This document shows, in pieces, positions 1 to 8,102 of a stretch of DNA of 60,393 bases. The position numbers and the translations under genes were made by a program. Position 1 is the stretch's first letter. Each line of letters begins with the position of its first letter. The DNA is taken from contig CAZOXM010000019.1 in assembly GCA_964583825.1 (NCBI GenBank), positions 1-60,393 of the forward strand, read 5' to 3'. Below the pieces are notes generated by a model. The model made no database searches. It saw only the letters and a list, made by a program, of their open reading frames with translations, and had not been told where the DNA came from. The DNA is from GCA-1730015 sp964583825 (lineage in GTDB: Bacteria; Pseudomonadota; Gammaproteobacteria; Granulosicoccales; Granulosicoccaceae).

Positions 1-173
1 GCATGGAAGGTTGGATCTGGTTTCAAGCTCATATTTTCCCCCTGTGATGGCCTGAATAATCGCCGGTTAAGATCGCCGTCGATTAAGCGGTGAGGAGGAC
101 CAGCCCATATAAAATCTGCCGATGCACTACTTTCGCGCTGCCCGGTTCCTCCGCACTATTGAGTATTGTATTT

Positions 174-185
174 ACCTCATGAGGT
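174..185. promoter_or_regulatory. Perfect 12-bp palindrome upstream of the Lrp-type gene
   Basis: ACCTCATGAGGT is a perfect inverted repeat that ends 52 bp before the start codon of the Lrp/AsnC-family regulator. It sits where an operator or promoter element would be expected. Lrp-family regulators often control their own gene, so autoregulation is a reasonable inference, but the site does not match a consensus I can name. Confidence 0.3.
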
Positions 186-237
186 CGAAACAGGTTATAT
201 TGACTAAAAATGCTCGCGAAATTAGCGGAAAACCTCC

Positions 238-711
238 ATGCAGCTTGATGCTATTGATATCAAGATACTCGAAACCCTGATTGATGACGGTCGCGCCAGC
301 GTCGAGTCCGTCGCCGAACGCATTGGCTTGAGCCCGACGCCGACCAGACGCCGAATCAGGCGCCTGGAAGATGAAAAAGTAATTGCCGGCTACCGTGCGG
401 ATGTTGACCCGGAAAACGCCGGGCTCGAAATCCGGCTCCATGTGCTGGTGAAACTTAAGGCGAGGGACAGGCCCACGATAGAGAAGTTTGAGCAGATCGT
501 GCACGAAACCCCTGAGGTTCAATCCTGCGATCTGCTCACCGGGCAGTACGACTACATACTACTTATACATCTCGCATCGATGCGCGACTACCACCAATAC
601 CTGAGGCAATTTCTCGAGCATAATGACGGCATCAGCAGCATTGAGTCCAACGTGGTAATAGGTAAGATCAAACGTACGCCAAAACTCGCGCTGGTTGAGG
701 GTAAAAACTGA
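238..711 (+). CDS. Lrp/AsnC family transcriptional regulator
   Basis: This 157-residue protein has the length and two-part layout of Lrp/AsnC regulators. The N-terminal helix-turn-helix (about residues 3-55) opens with the typical LDAIDIKILETLIDDGRAS pattern and contains IGLSPTPTRRRIRRLE as recognition helix. The C-terminal RAM ligand-binding and oligomerisation domain spans about residues 65-145. Such proteins sense amino acids or related small molecules and bind promoters as dimers to octamers in the cytoplasm. It stands alone, with no same-strand gene immediately downstream, so its target cannot be read from context; the SHMT-like gene 2 kb away is one possibility. The family call is secure, the ligand unknown. 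Confidence 0.93.
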   Translation: MQLDAIDIKILETLIDDGRASVESVAERIGLSPTPTRRRIRRLEDEKVIAGYRADVDPENAGLEIRLHVLVKLKARDRPTIEKFEQIVHETPEVQSCDLLTGQYDYILLIHLASMRDYHQYLRQFLEHNDGISSIESNVVIGKIKRTPKLALVEGKN

Positions 712-831
712 CGAGCGGTTTCGGTGTCTGCATCTTTAGCCGGCATGTTGCTTATGTGCTCGCACTCTGGAAAGAGCCAGGTCGGGCTACAAGCGACCGG
801 GCAGGGTGCCGTAGTCTTTCCTCGCTTTGGG

Positions 832-1482
832 TTACTCAATCTGGCCAAATATGTTACTCATGGTAAATGTTATCTGGTCGGGAGAATTGGGCACGCCGGT
901 TCCCTCGTCTTGAGTCCGTGTCAAAGTTAACGGCTCGATTGTTGATGCATGGTACCTGCCGCTGTCATCTCTCCTGATCGATATCAGGCCTGTGCTCGAT
1001 ACCCAGGTTGACCTGGCCAGGCCCTCAACCTCTGTGCCGGCTGTAACTCTGATAAAGGCAACCCGCGACCCGCCCCCTTCAAGGTTGATGTTATCAACGA
1101 CGGTATAGTCGCCGGTGCCACGCTGCGACAGTTGCAGGGTGAGCAGCGAGCCGTTGTACTCCGCGTTCCCGCTATCCTGATCAACCGTGGATGCACTTAC
1201 AATGACACGTCCTGCGATATTTATCTGTGCTGCTGAATTACCAGCAGGTAGCGTGTAATTGGCGGGGCCGGCACTCCAGGTACTTGGTCCGTTCAGCGGC
1301 ACGAGGGTGAATTCCCCGCCACCATTGTTCGAGTCCGCAGGGGTATTGGAAGTGTCTGACATACCACCGCCGTTGCCGTCGGCGGTGGTATCGCCGCCAT
1401 TGCCACCGCCGCAGGCAGTACCCAGGAGCAGGACAGCCGCGACTGGCAAGAGGCGGAAAAATTTGTAGTGATGGATGTTCAT
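832..1482 (-). CDS. Putative lipoprotein, Gly/Asn/Asp-rich N-terminus
   Basis: A 216-residue protein with a signal peptide of basic start, hydrophobic core (VAAVLLLGTA) and a cysteine at residue 24, followed by a flexible GGGNGGDTT-type low-complexity stretch up to about residue 58. This is the layout of an outer-membrane lipoprotein with a tether. The remaining 150 residues look beta-rich, with polar segments that I do not recognise as a named domain. The next gene upstream on the same strand is another small lipoprotein with the same CGGGG tether style, so the two may be functionally related. No function can be assigned. Confidence 0.72.
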   Translation of the reverse strand: MNIHHYKFFRLLPVAAVLLLGTACGGGNGGDTTADGNGGGMSDTSNTPADSNNGGGEFTLVPLNGPSTWSAGPANYTLPAGNSAAQINIAGRVIVSASTVDQDSGNAEYNGSLLTLQLSQRGTGDYTVVDNINLEGGGSRVAFIRVTAGTEVEGLARSTWVSSTGLISIRRDDSGRYHASTIEPLTLTRTQDEGTGVPNSPDQITFTMSNIFGQIE

Positions 1483-1677
1483 ATACTTTTCTCTTTGGAG
1501 TTCTCGAATAACATCAATTGAGTGTCAGTGAAAAACAGGGTAGTGAGCAGTACAAAAGCGCGCTACATCATTGGCCCGCAACATAGTTTGCTGCATTGTT
1601 CAAGGTTGCTGCAGTACGTCAATAACGAACTGCGCTTTACCGCTGCAGGACGACTCGAAATATGGAATGCTAAATCA

Positions 1678-2115
1678 TCAACATTCGTTTAGATCAGCGA
1701 TCGCCACACCAGTGACTCTGGGAAAGACATCAGTGCCGAAGCTGTCTGAAAGTGTCATCGAATCTCCATTTACCACAATCGTTGCGATCTCTCCCAACCC
1801 GTCATAACGATTGCCGCCAAGATTCAAAATGGGGAATCCGGGAGACCGGTCGTAGCAGTTTTCACCACTTCCCGCTGCGTCTCCTTCATAGTCCCAGATG
1901 TAGTAGATGCCATCCGCGGTATATTGAAGGTATTGAATATCATCGCCGGAGGTGGCGTCCCATAAACCCTCGATCGCTGAGGTGTCTGTGTTGCCTGAGG
2001 CGTTTTCACTATCGGATGCGTTCGATCCACCGCCACCACAGGCGCTCAAAATAACTGCACATCCTGCCGCTAAAATATATATTTTCGCATACGTGCCGGA
2101 TACATATTTATTCAC
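1678..2115 (-). CDS. Small putative lipoprotein
   Basis: A 145-residue protein. Its signal peptide ends in an LSAC lipobox with the acylated cysteine at residue 26, followed by a Gly/Ser/Asn/Asp-rich linker to about residue 48. The folded part contains GLWDATSGDD and repeated aromatic-acidic segments, suggesting a small beta-sheet or lipocalin-like fold; this is not a confident assignment. Two cysteines in the mature domain (in ENCYD and at the C-terminal NEC) could form a disulphide in the periplasm. It is on the same strand as the neighbouring lipoprotein, 195 bp upstream of it, so co-transcription is possible but not shown. Confidence 0.7.
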   Translation of the reverse strand: MNKYVSGTYAKIYILAAGCAVILSACGGGGSNASDSENASGNTDTSAIEGLWDATSGDDIQYLQYTADGIYYIWDYEGDAAGSGENCYDRSPGFPILNLGGNRYDGLGEIATIVVNGDSMTLSDSFGTDVFPRVTGVAIADLNEC

Positions 2116-2820
2116 TACTGATCCCCCTGGGTTTAATGCCTTGTATGCGGAGTCCCCGTGCGGAGGGTTTTACTGTGTTCTCCTGGCACGAGGATGGCAT
2201 CCTGCTGTTCTGCATACTTCGCTTGAATATGAATAAGCGCTTTTCTTGTAAAAAATACAGTGATAAGCGCGGAGCTAGGTTAGTCTATTTGTTCATTATC
2301 GTCTGTCATCCGAAAAGAGGACAAAAACAGGTTTCCAGAAATTCTGTCTAATCGGTCTCATCAACAGTCGAACTCAACCTTTTATTTATATTCTTCGCTC
2401 GTAGTTTAAGTGAGTGGCTGAGAAGCTCTTCAGTAAACAGGTGACGATAAGCGGCGCAATACGTATCAGCTGCTTCGTTAGTAGTGGTTCCGGAATTATA
2501 TCTTCCAATTGAGTGGTTACACTTAAACTGCGGCTGCACCAGCCAGCATTGTTGTAGCGTTAACGTCGGTTATTCATAGGAATACGAATTCAATCGGTGC
2601 ATGCGAAAAATTTTACCGGAATGCCCGAACCGGGGAGTGCGGGCAGCCATGGAGAATGAACGGCTACTTCCGCTTTGCCTATTTCAATCGATATGGGCCG
2701 ATCTTCGGCGAGGGACAGGCGCAGAGCAGCCTTCTGCCATCGGAGATTGTCGAAAGCAGTCGTGGTCTGCCAGTTAGGGTAGACTCGGCACCAGAGAAAG
2801 CCACATTCACAGGACAGACC
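2116..2820. other. Intergenic stretch without a supportable gene
   Basis: About 700 bp lie between the lipoprotein gene on the minus strand and the likely GTG start of the SHMT-like gene on the plus strand. Reading frames here are short and lack ribosome sites or recognisable products. The stretch from 2656 is open in the frame of the SHMT-like gene but does not resemble the family. It probably carries the divergent promoters of the flanking genes; no clear operator was seen. Confidence 0.5.
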
Positions 2821-4143
2821 GTGACAACACTGGCAGAAAGAAAATGGGTCCCGCGGGAATCCGAGCAGCTTGTACTGCAGTACGCATCCAGTGCCTCGAC
2901 TGCCGATTCGCAATCGCTCGCCCGTCATATTGAAGTGCTTGCGCAGCGCAACAAAGCGATACATGAGCGTGAGTGTTTTAACCTGAACCCGGCCGCCAAT
3001 GTGATGAATCCTCGTGCCGAAGCGCTGCTCGCGTCCGGGTTATCCACGCGTCCTTCACTGGGTTACCCCGGCGATAAGTACGAGACAGGTCTTGAGGCGA
3101 CAGAGGAAATAGAAGTCATCGCCGCCGAGCTGTGTGCAGAGGTGTTCGATGCCCGGTTTGCAGAGATACGCGTGGCCTCCGGTGCGATGGCTAACCTCTA
3201 TGCGTTTATGGCCTGCTGCGCACCGGGTGACAGTATCATTGTGCCGCCGGCATGCATTGGAGGTCATGTGACTCATCATGCCGATGGCTGTGCCGGGCTT
3301 TTCGGATTGAAAATCTATGAGGCACCGGTCGATGCTTCCGGCTTTACCGTGGACGTGGACGCACTAAGGGCGCTGGCAAAATCAGTAGGGCCCGTATTAA
3401 TCACGCTCGGCGGTAGTCTCAACCTGTTACCGCACCCGGTTGCCCGTGTGCGCGAGGTCGCCGACGAGGTTGGCGCAAAGCTGTTGTTCGACGCGGCACA
3501 TCAGTGTGGAATCATTGCCGGTGGTGTGTGGGAAAACCCGATTCACACGGGCGCTCACCTGATGACCATGAGCACGTATAAAAGCCTGGGTGGACCTGCC
3601 GGCGGAATGATTGTCTCCAACGACGCTGCACTGATGCAAAAAGTAGACGCTATTGCTTTCCCGGGTATGACTGCCAATTTTGATGCTGCCAAATCTGCCG
3701 CACTTGCAATGGGTATGCTCGACTGGCGCAGTCACGGTAAGCGTTATGCAAAGACCATGGTCGATGTATCGCAGGCACTGGCCGAGGAGTTGCACAAGCG
3801 AGGTATAGACGTCTACACCACTGGTAATGGTATTACTGAATCGCACCAGTTTGCCATTCGTTCCCACCAATACGGTGGCGGCCAGGCGGCATCAAAGCGA
3901 TTGCGCCGTGCAGGATTTTTGGTCTGTGGTATCGGATTGCCGGATAAAACCGTTGAAGGCGACCTGAATGGTATCAGGGTCGGAACACCGGATATCGTCC
4001 GCTTCGGTGTAACCCCAGAACATTGCGATCGGCTTGCGGATTTGTTTGCACAGGCGCTGTCATCCAGTGCGCCCGAGTCGTTGGCAGATGAAGTGGCGGC
4101 TTACCGTAAGCAGTTTGATCAATTGTGTTTTATTAATCAGTGA
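2821..4143 (+). CDS. Serine hydroxymethyltransferase-like PLP enzyme
   Basis: A fold-type I PLP-dependent enzyme related to serine hydroxymethyltransferase. Hallmarks are ASGAMANLYAF in the cofactor phosphate region, a LLFDAAHQCG segment with the PLP-binding aspartate and histidine, and the Schiff-base lysine in STYKSLGGPAGG (about residue 254), which matches the SHMT active-site motif. The frame is open back to 2656, but the GTG at 2821 gives a 440-residue protein typical of the family and has an AGGAC ribosome-like sequence upstream. The true glyA of the organism is probably elsewhere: the motif differs from canonical GlyA (TYKS rather than THKT). It could be a specialised SHMT or beta-hydroxy-amino-acid aldolase. 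It converges on the threonate dehydrogenase gene. Confidence 0.8.
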   Translation: MTTLAERKWVPRESEQLVLQYASSASTADSQSLARHIEVLAQRNKAIHERECFNLNPAANVMNPRAEALLASGLSTRPSLGYPGDKYETGLEATEEIEVIAAELCAEVFDARFAEIRVASGAMANLYAFMACCAPGDSIIVPPACIGGHVTHHADGCAGLFGLKIYEAPVDASGFTVDVDALRALAKSVGPVLITLGGSLNLLPHPVARVREVADEVGAKLLFDAAHQCGIIAGGVWENPIHTGAHLMTMSTYKSLGGPAGGMIVSNDAALMQKVDAIAFPGMTANFDAAKSAALAMGMLDWRSHGKRYAKTMVDVSQALAEELHKRGIDVYTTGNGITESHQFAIRSHQYGGGQAASKRLRRAGFLVCGIGLPDKTVEGDLNGIRVGTPDIVRFGVTPEHCDRLADLFAQALSSSAPESLADEVAAYRKQFDQLCFINQ

Positions 4144-4213
4144 TTCGTCTATACGATTATTTCGTCGTTTGTCCTCCCCCAACACACGCTATAGCGATAC
4201 TCTCATGCCTGTC

Positions 4214-5092
4214 CTAAGGCAATTCAATATCACTCTGGTTCGCATAAACCTTCGCCACCGCTGCATCATCCTCTCGCCCGAAGCCGGCACCTGATGCGGC
4301 AATAAACTGCTGTAGCGCGGTGGCTGCCAGCGGCAGCGGGAATTTGCTGCTGTGGCCGATGTCGCAGACGATACCGAGGTCTTTGACGAAAATATCGACG
4401 GCGCTGTGCGGCGTGTAGTCGCCTTCGGCAATGTGTGGCCCGCGGTTTTCAAACATCCAGCTGGTGCCGGCGCATTGCGAAATCACATCGACAGTGGTTT
4501 TTGCATCGACTCCCTGGCTCAGCCCGAATGTAATTGCTTCGGCAGCGGCCGCGATATGCACACCTGCCAGTAGCTGGTTAATAGACTTCAGCGCAGAGCC
4601 GGGGCCAGCCTGGTTGCCGAGTGTAAATACTTTTTCGGCGACGGCATCAAGCGCCGGCTGCGCTTGTTTGAATGCTTCGTCAGTACCGGAGGCAAGCACG
4701 GTAATCGCACCAGCGTCAGCTTTTACCGACCCGCCGGATATCGGAGCATCAAGATAATGCAGTCCGTTGTCGTGGCACTGCGTTTCAAGCGATTTTGCAA
4801 ACTCGGGTGGTACTGTGGCACAGGCCACCACCACCGCACCTTTTTTTAGCTTGTCGATGACGCTGTTTAGTACGGCAGTGGTTTGCTGTGCGTTAACAAC
4901 AACGATCATCAGGCAGTCGACTTGCGCTGCTATGTCTGCCAGCGGGGCACGTTTACCACCGGCCGCGACAAAGTCATCCAGTTTGCTCTGATCGGTATCG
5001 CTGCCATAGGTGTCGACGCCCCCGGCAAGCAGGCTTTTGGCCATACCCATACCCATTGAACCGAGGCCGGCGACTGCAGTGGTGTAAGGCAA
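4214..5092 (-). CDS. ltnD: L-threonate dehydrogenase / 3-hydroxyisobutyrate dehydrogenase family
   Basis: A 292-residue NAD-dependent beta-hydroxyacid dehydrogenase. The N-terminal Rossmann motif is GLGSMGMGMAKSL (residues 9-21), the substrate motif DAPISGGSVKADAG lies near residue 115, and the catalytic-lysine region is GSALKSINQLLAGVHIAA. The C-terminal stretch with NRGPHIAEGDYTPHSAVDIF and KDLG closely resembles the enterobacterial LtnD (YgbJ) protein, which oxidises L-threonate to 2-oxo-tetronate. The usual partners (2-oxo-tetronate isomerase OtnI, kinase OtnK, aldolase OtnC) are not adjacent. The start is at 5092, 51 bp before the paaK stop on the same strand, so co-transcription with paaK is likely. 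Family is certain; substrate is by similarity. Confidence 0.85.
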   Translation of the reverse strand: MPYTTAVAGLGSMGMGMAKSLLAGGVDTYGSDTDQSKLDDFVAAGGKRAPLADIAAQVDCLMIVVVNAQQTTAVLNSVIDKLKKGAVVVACATVPPEFAKSLETQCHDNGLHYLDAPISGGSVKADAGAITVLASGTDEAFKQAQPALDAVAEKVFTLGNQAGPGSALKSINQLLAGVHIAAAAEAITFGLSQGVDAKTTVDVISQCAGTSWMFENRGPHIAEGDYTPHSAVDIFVKDLGIVCDIGHSSKFPLPLAATALQQFIAASGAGFGREDDAAVAKVYANQSDIELP

Positions 5093-5143
5093 GTTTGTTT
5101 CTCCGTTAATGGCAGGATACGTTTATTCTCTTTTACGCTGTTG

Positions 5144-6454
5144 TTAGTCTTTCGGGCGGTTATCGATGGTGCGGACTGCTTTACCCTGGCTTCGGGCAAC
5201 TGCACCCGGTTCAGCCACTTTCACTACTGCACTGATGCCAATGGCATCTTTAATGAGGCCTGAAAGTTTGTCACCTGCCGCAGTTCTTGCGTCAGCGCTT
5301 GTGTTGTCTGCGGTGCTTTCGGTATGAATGGTCATGACGTCGAGCCGGTTGTCGCGCGTGAGTTCAATTTGAAAGTGCGGTGCCAGTGCTTCAACCCGCA
5401 TTAGTTGTTCTTCAATCTGTGTCGGGAAGACGTTTACACCGCGCAGTATGATCATGTCATCGCTGCGGCCGGTGATTTTTTCCATGCGTCGCATGCTACG
5501 TGCCGTGCCCGGTAACAGACGGGTCAGGTCGCGGGTGCGATAGCGGATGATCGGGAAGGCTTCTTTGGTGAGTGAGGTAAACACCAGTTCACCCTGTTCA
5601 CCATCGGCGACCGGTTGTCCGGTGTCAGGGTTAATGACTTCCGGATAAAAGTGATCTTCCCAGATGGTCGGGCCGTCTTTACTCTCTACGCACTCGTTGG
5701 CAACGCCCGGGCCCATCACTTCTGAAAGACCGTAAATATCCACCGCGTGCATATCGAACGCATCTTCGATTTCTTCGCGCATCGCATTAGTCCACGGCTC
5801 GGCACCGAAGATACCCACGTCCAGGGATGAGTCGCGCGGGTCGATGTTCTGTGCCCTGAATGCGTCGAGAATCGACAGCACATAACTTGGCGTCACCATA
5901 ATGGTCGATGGTTTGAAATCATTAATTAAAGTGACCTGGCGTTCTGTCATGCCACCGGAGACGGGCACCACGGTGCAGCCGAGTTTCTCTGCCCCGTAGT
6001 GTGCGCCGAGTCCCCCGGTGAACAGTCCGTAGCCGTAGGCAACATGGACCATATCACCCGGTCTGGTACCCGAGGCGCGCATTGAGCGGGCCACCAGGGT
6101 GGCCCAGTGGTCGATGTCCTGTGCGGTGTAGCCCACCACGGTGGGTTTACCGGTGGTGCCTGACGATGCATGAATGCGTATGACCTGCTCGCGCGGTACG
6201 GCGAACATGTTAAACGGGTAGTTGTCGCGAAGATCGCTTTTTACGGTAAACGGAAATTTGGCCAGATCTTCCAGAGTGGATAAATCATCCGGGTGAACGC
6301 CGGCGTTATCGAAGGCCGACTTGTAGTGCGCCACGTTGCTGTAGGCATGGTTTAAAGACCATCGCAGGCGCTCAAGCTGCAGCGCGGATATTTCATCGCG
6401 CGAGGCTATTTCTATGGGGTCGAGCGATTCTTTTGTCGGGGTCAGATCCTTCAC
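5144..6454 (-). CDS. paaK: Phenylacetate-CoA ligase
   Basis: An adenylate-forming enzyme that converts phenylacetate, ATP and CoA to phenylacetyl-CoA. It carries the ATP-binding signature ASSGTTGKPTVVGY, the family-typical YGYGLFTGGLGAHYG, the YGLSEVMGPGVA motif and the C-terminal hinge GRSDDMIILRGVNVFPTQIE. The frame can be extended to a TTG at 6616, but that would overlap the protease gene by 50 bp and give an unusual 54-residue extension. The GTG at 6454 (after a GGTGGA ribosome-like sequence) gives 436 residues and the normal start, KDLTPTKESLDPIE. No other paa genes are adjacent, so this may be an orphan ligase for aromatic acids; it probably forms a unit with ltnD downstream. Confidence 0.92.
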   Translation of the reverse strand: MKDLTPTKESLDPIEIASRDEISALQLERLRWSLNHAYSNVAHYKSAFDNAGVHPDDLSTLEDLAKFPFTVKSDLRDNYPFNMFAVPREQVIRIHASSGTTGKPTVVGYTAQDIDHWATLVARSMRASGTRPGDMVHVAYGYGLFTGGLGAHYGAEKLGCTVVPVSGGMTERQVTLINDFKPSTIMVTPSYVLSILDAFRAQNIDPRDSSLDVGIFGAEPWTNAMREEIEDAFDMHAVDIYGLSEVMGPGVANECVESKDGPTIWEDHFYPEVINPDTGQPVADGEQGELVFTSLTKEAFPIIRYRTRDLTRLLPGTARSMRRMEKITGRSDDMIILRGVNVFPTQIEEQLMRVEALAPHFQIELTRDNRLDVMTIHTESTADNTSADARTAAGDKLSGLIKDAIGISAVVKVAEPGAVARSQGKAVRTIDNRPKD

Positions 6455-6566
6455 ACCATCCACCGGATTGAGCAGGTGGTGGGAGTATATCTTTAAACCG
6501 GGCCGGGAGTCTTTGCAGGAACACCCCGCTACTGTCGGCAAACCTTGATATTGCGTTAGCGGATGA

Positions 6567-7973
6567 TCACTCGCTGTGGATGCGTGTGTTTGTGAGTGGC
6601 AGGTGTCGTCTGACAAATGGTCGCAGTAACAGCAAAAGGCAAATAACGAAAGAAACTGCGCCTGTGAACGTTTCCGGGCTCGCTGATGCCGCTGCTGCCT
6701 GTGGCGTCAGCCGCTGTGGTTCGATGTGTTGCAGGTCACCGTCGAGTAGCAGTTGCAGTGCTTTGCGTGTATTCAACAGACCGGCACCACATTGTTGCCT
6801 GGCACACTGACTGTCTGCGGATGGCACGGCCGACTGCTGCAGCGCGACGCGCACCTGGGTAGCTGTGAGCGCCGGTGATGCCGAGAGCAGGGTGGCTGCG
6901 GCTGCACTGACGTGTGCTGCTGCGAGACTGGTGCCGTATTGATAGCCGTAACTGCTGCCGGCGGATGGCTCCCGGGTGCCTTCGTTGTCAGTGGTGATAA
7001 TCCCGTCATCACGACTGCCACCGGGGCCCAGCAGAAACAGCGCGGTGCCGGTGGCGCTATACGGCGCGAGGGAGCCGTTGCGCAGACTGGCACCCACGGT
7101 GAGCACCTGGCTGCAACTGGCCGGCGCGTGCGGGGACAGATCCAGATTGACAGCGTAGTTGGTGGCGGCGGTCACGACGATCGCACCGGCTGTTACCGCG
7201 TCGTCTATCGCCCGCTGCAGTGATGGGCTGCATGCACCGCTAAAGCCGACACTGAGGTTGATCACCCGCGCCGGCGTTGGGTTGTCCGGTACCCCTTTCA
7301 CCCGCAGTCCCGCCGCCCAGCGAATGCCGTCGATCAGATCGTTGACGTAGCCACCACACTTGCCGGTGACGCGCACCGGCAGCAGTGCCACGTGCCGCGC
7401 AGCCCCGGCGATGCCGGTCAGGTTTTCGGTCTGCGCACCAATGATGCCGGCAATCGCGGTGCCGTGCCATCGACTGTTGGTGAGTGCGCAGGTGCCGGCC
7501 AGTGCACCGTCGATATCATCCTGATTGACCCAGTCTCCCGGATCGGACGGGTCCGGGTCGCGGCCGTCGCCGTCGTTGGCCACCACCGGGTCGCTGATAA
7601 AGTCGTACCCCGGCAGTGCAATGTAGTCTTCATGATCAAGCCGCATGCCCGAGTCCACCACGGCGACTACCACGGTGGCCTGTGGTGCGTTATGTTGCGC
7701 GTTGAAACTGTTTGCGGCACCTGCAAAACGGTCATGTGACATCAGGTTCCACTGCTTTTCCGACAGTGGATCGTTGGGCAGGAAATCGTGGGTTTGTCGC
7801 ACCGACCGGCGTACAGTCGACTGCTGAAACGGGGTGGGGGTTCCCATTAGCCGAACAGATGTGGTGTCCACTGTTTCTGCGGATGAATTCGCATTGACCT
7901 GCACGGCGGGCACCGCACACAGCGCTGCGATCAGGCAGGCGGGGCTCCATTGTCTGAGACGCGATTCGAACAT
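6567..7973 (-). CDS. Secreted subtilisin-like serine peptidase (S8) with C-terminal membrane anchor
   Basis: A 468-residue S8 peptidase with an N-terminal signal peptide (cleavage likely near VNANS, residue 29). The catalytic triad is visible: Asp107 in VVDSGMRLDHED, His170 in HGTAIAGIIGA, and Ser349 in GTSLAAAHVSAA, with NLSVGFSG supplying the substrate-binding strand and ATNYA the oxyanion asparagine. Cysteines in the catalytic domain fit an extracytoplasmic protein. The C-terminal 35 residues form a tail of small residues, a hydrophobic segment (VSFVICLLLLL) and basic residues (RPFVRRHLPLT). This tail resembles that of the divergent M35 peptidase 130 bp away. I infer sorting to the cell envelope, possibly GlyGly-CTERM style, but the glycine motif here is weak. 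Confidence 0.9.
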   Translation of the reverse strand: MFESRLRQWSPACLIAALCAVPAVQVNANSSAETVDTTSVRLMGTPTPFQQSTVRRSVRQTHDFLPNDPLSEKQWNLMSHDRFAGAANSFNAQHNAPQATVVVAVVDSGMRLDHEDYIALPGYDFISDPVVANDGDGRDPDPSDPGDWVNQDDIDGALAGTCALTNSRWHGTAIAGIIGAQTENLTGIAGAARHVALLPVRVTGKCGGYVNDLIDGIRWAAGLRVKGVPDNPTPARVINLSVGFSGACSPSLQRAIDDAVTAGAIVVTAATNYAVNLDLSPHAPASCSQVLTVGASLRNGSLAPYSATGTALFLLGPGGSRDDGIITTDNEGTREPSAGSSYGYQYGTSLAAAHVSAAAATLLSASPALTATQVRVALQQSAVPSADSQCARQQCGAGLLNTRKALQLLLDGDLQHIEPQRLTPQAAAASASPETFTGAVSFVICLLLLLRPFVRRHLPLTNTRIHSE

Positions 7974-8102
7974 TGACCTGCGGCAGCAATTAGCGTGCCC
8001 CGGTGCGGGTGACGCCGGCGGTTGAAAGGCGCATAATTAAAGTCTGTTCAACACCGGTGCACGACCATATTAATTCGACTGACAGCCGCCTTATTTTGCA
8101 TT

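Noticed and set aside
6455..6616. N-terminal extension of the phenylacetate-CoA ligase to a TTG at 6616
   Set aside because: It would overlap the protease gene, has no good ribosome site and no family similarity; GTG 6454 gives the normal protein.
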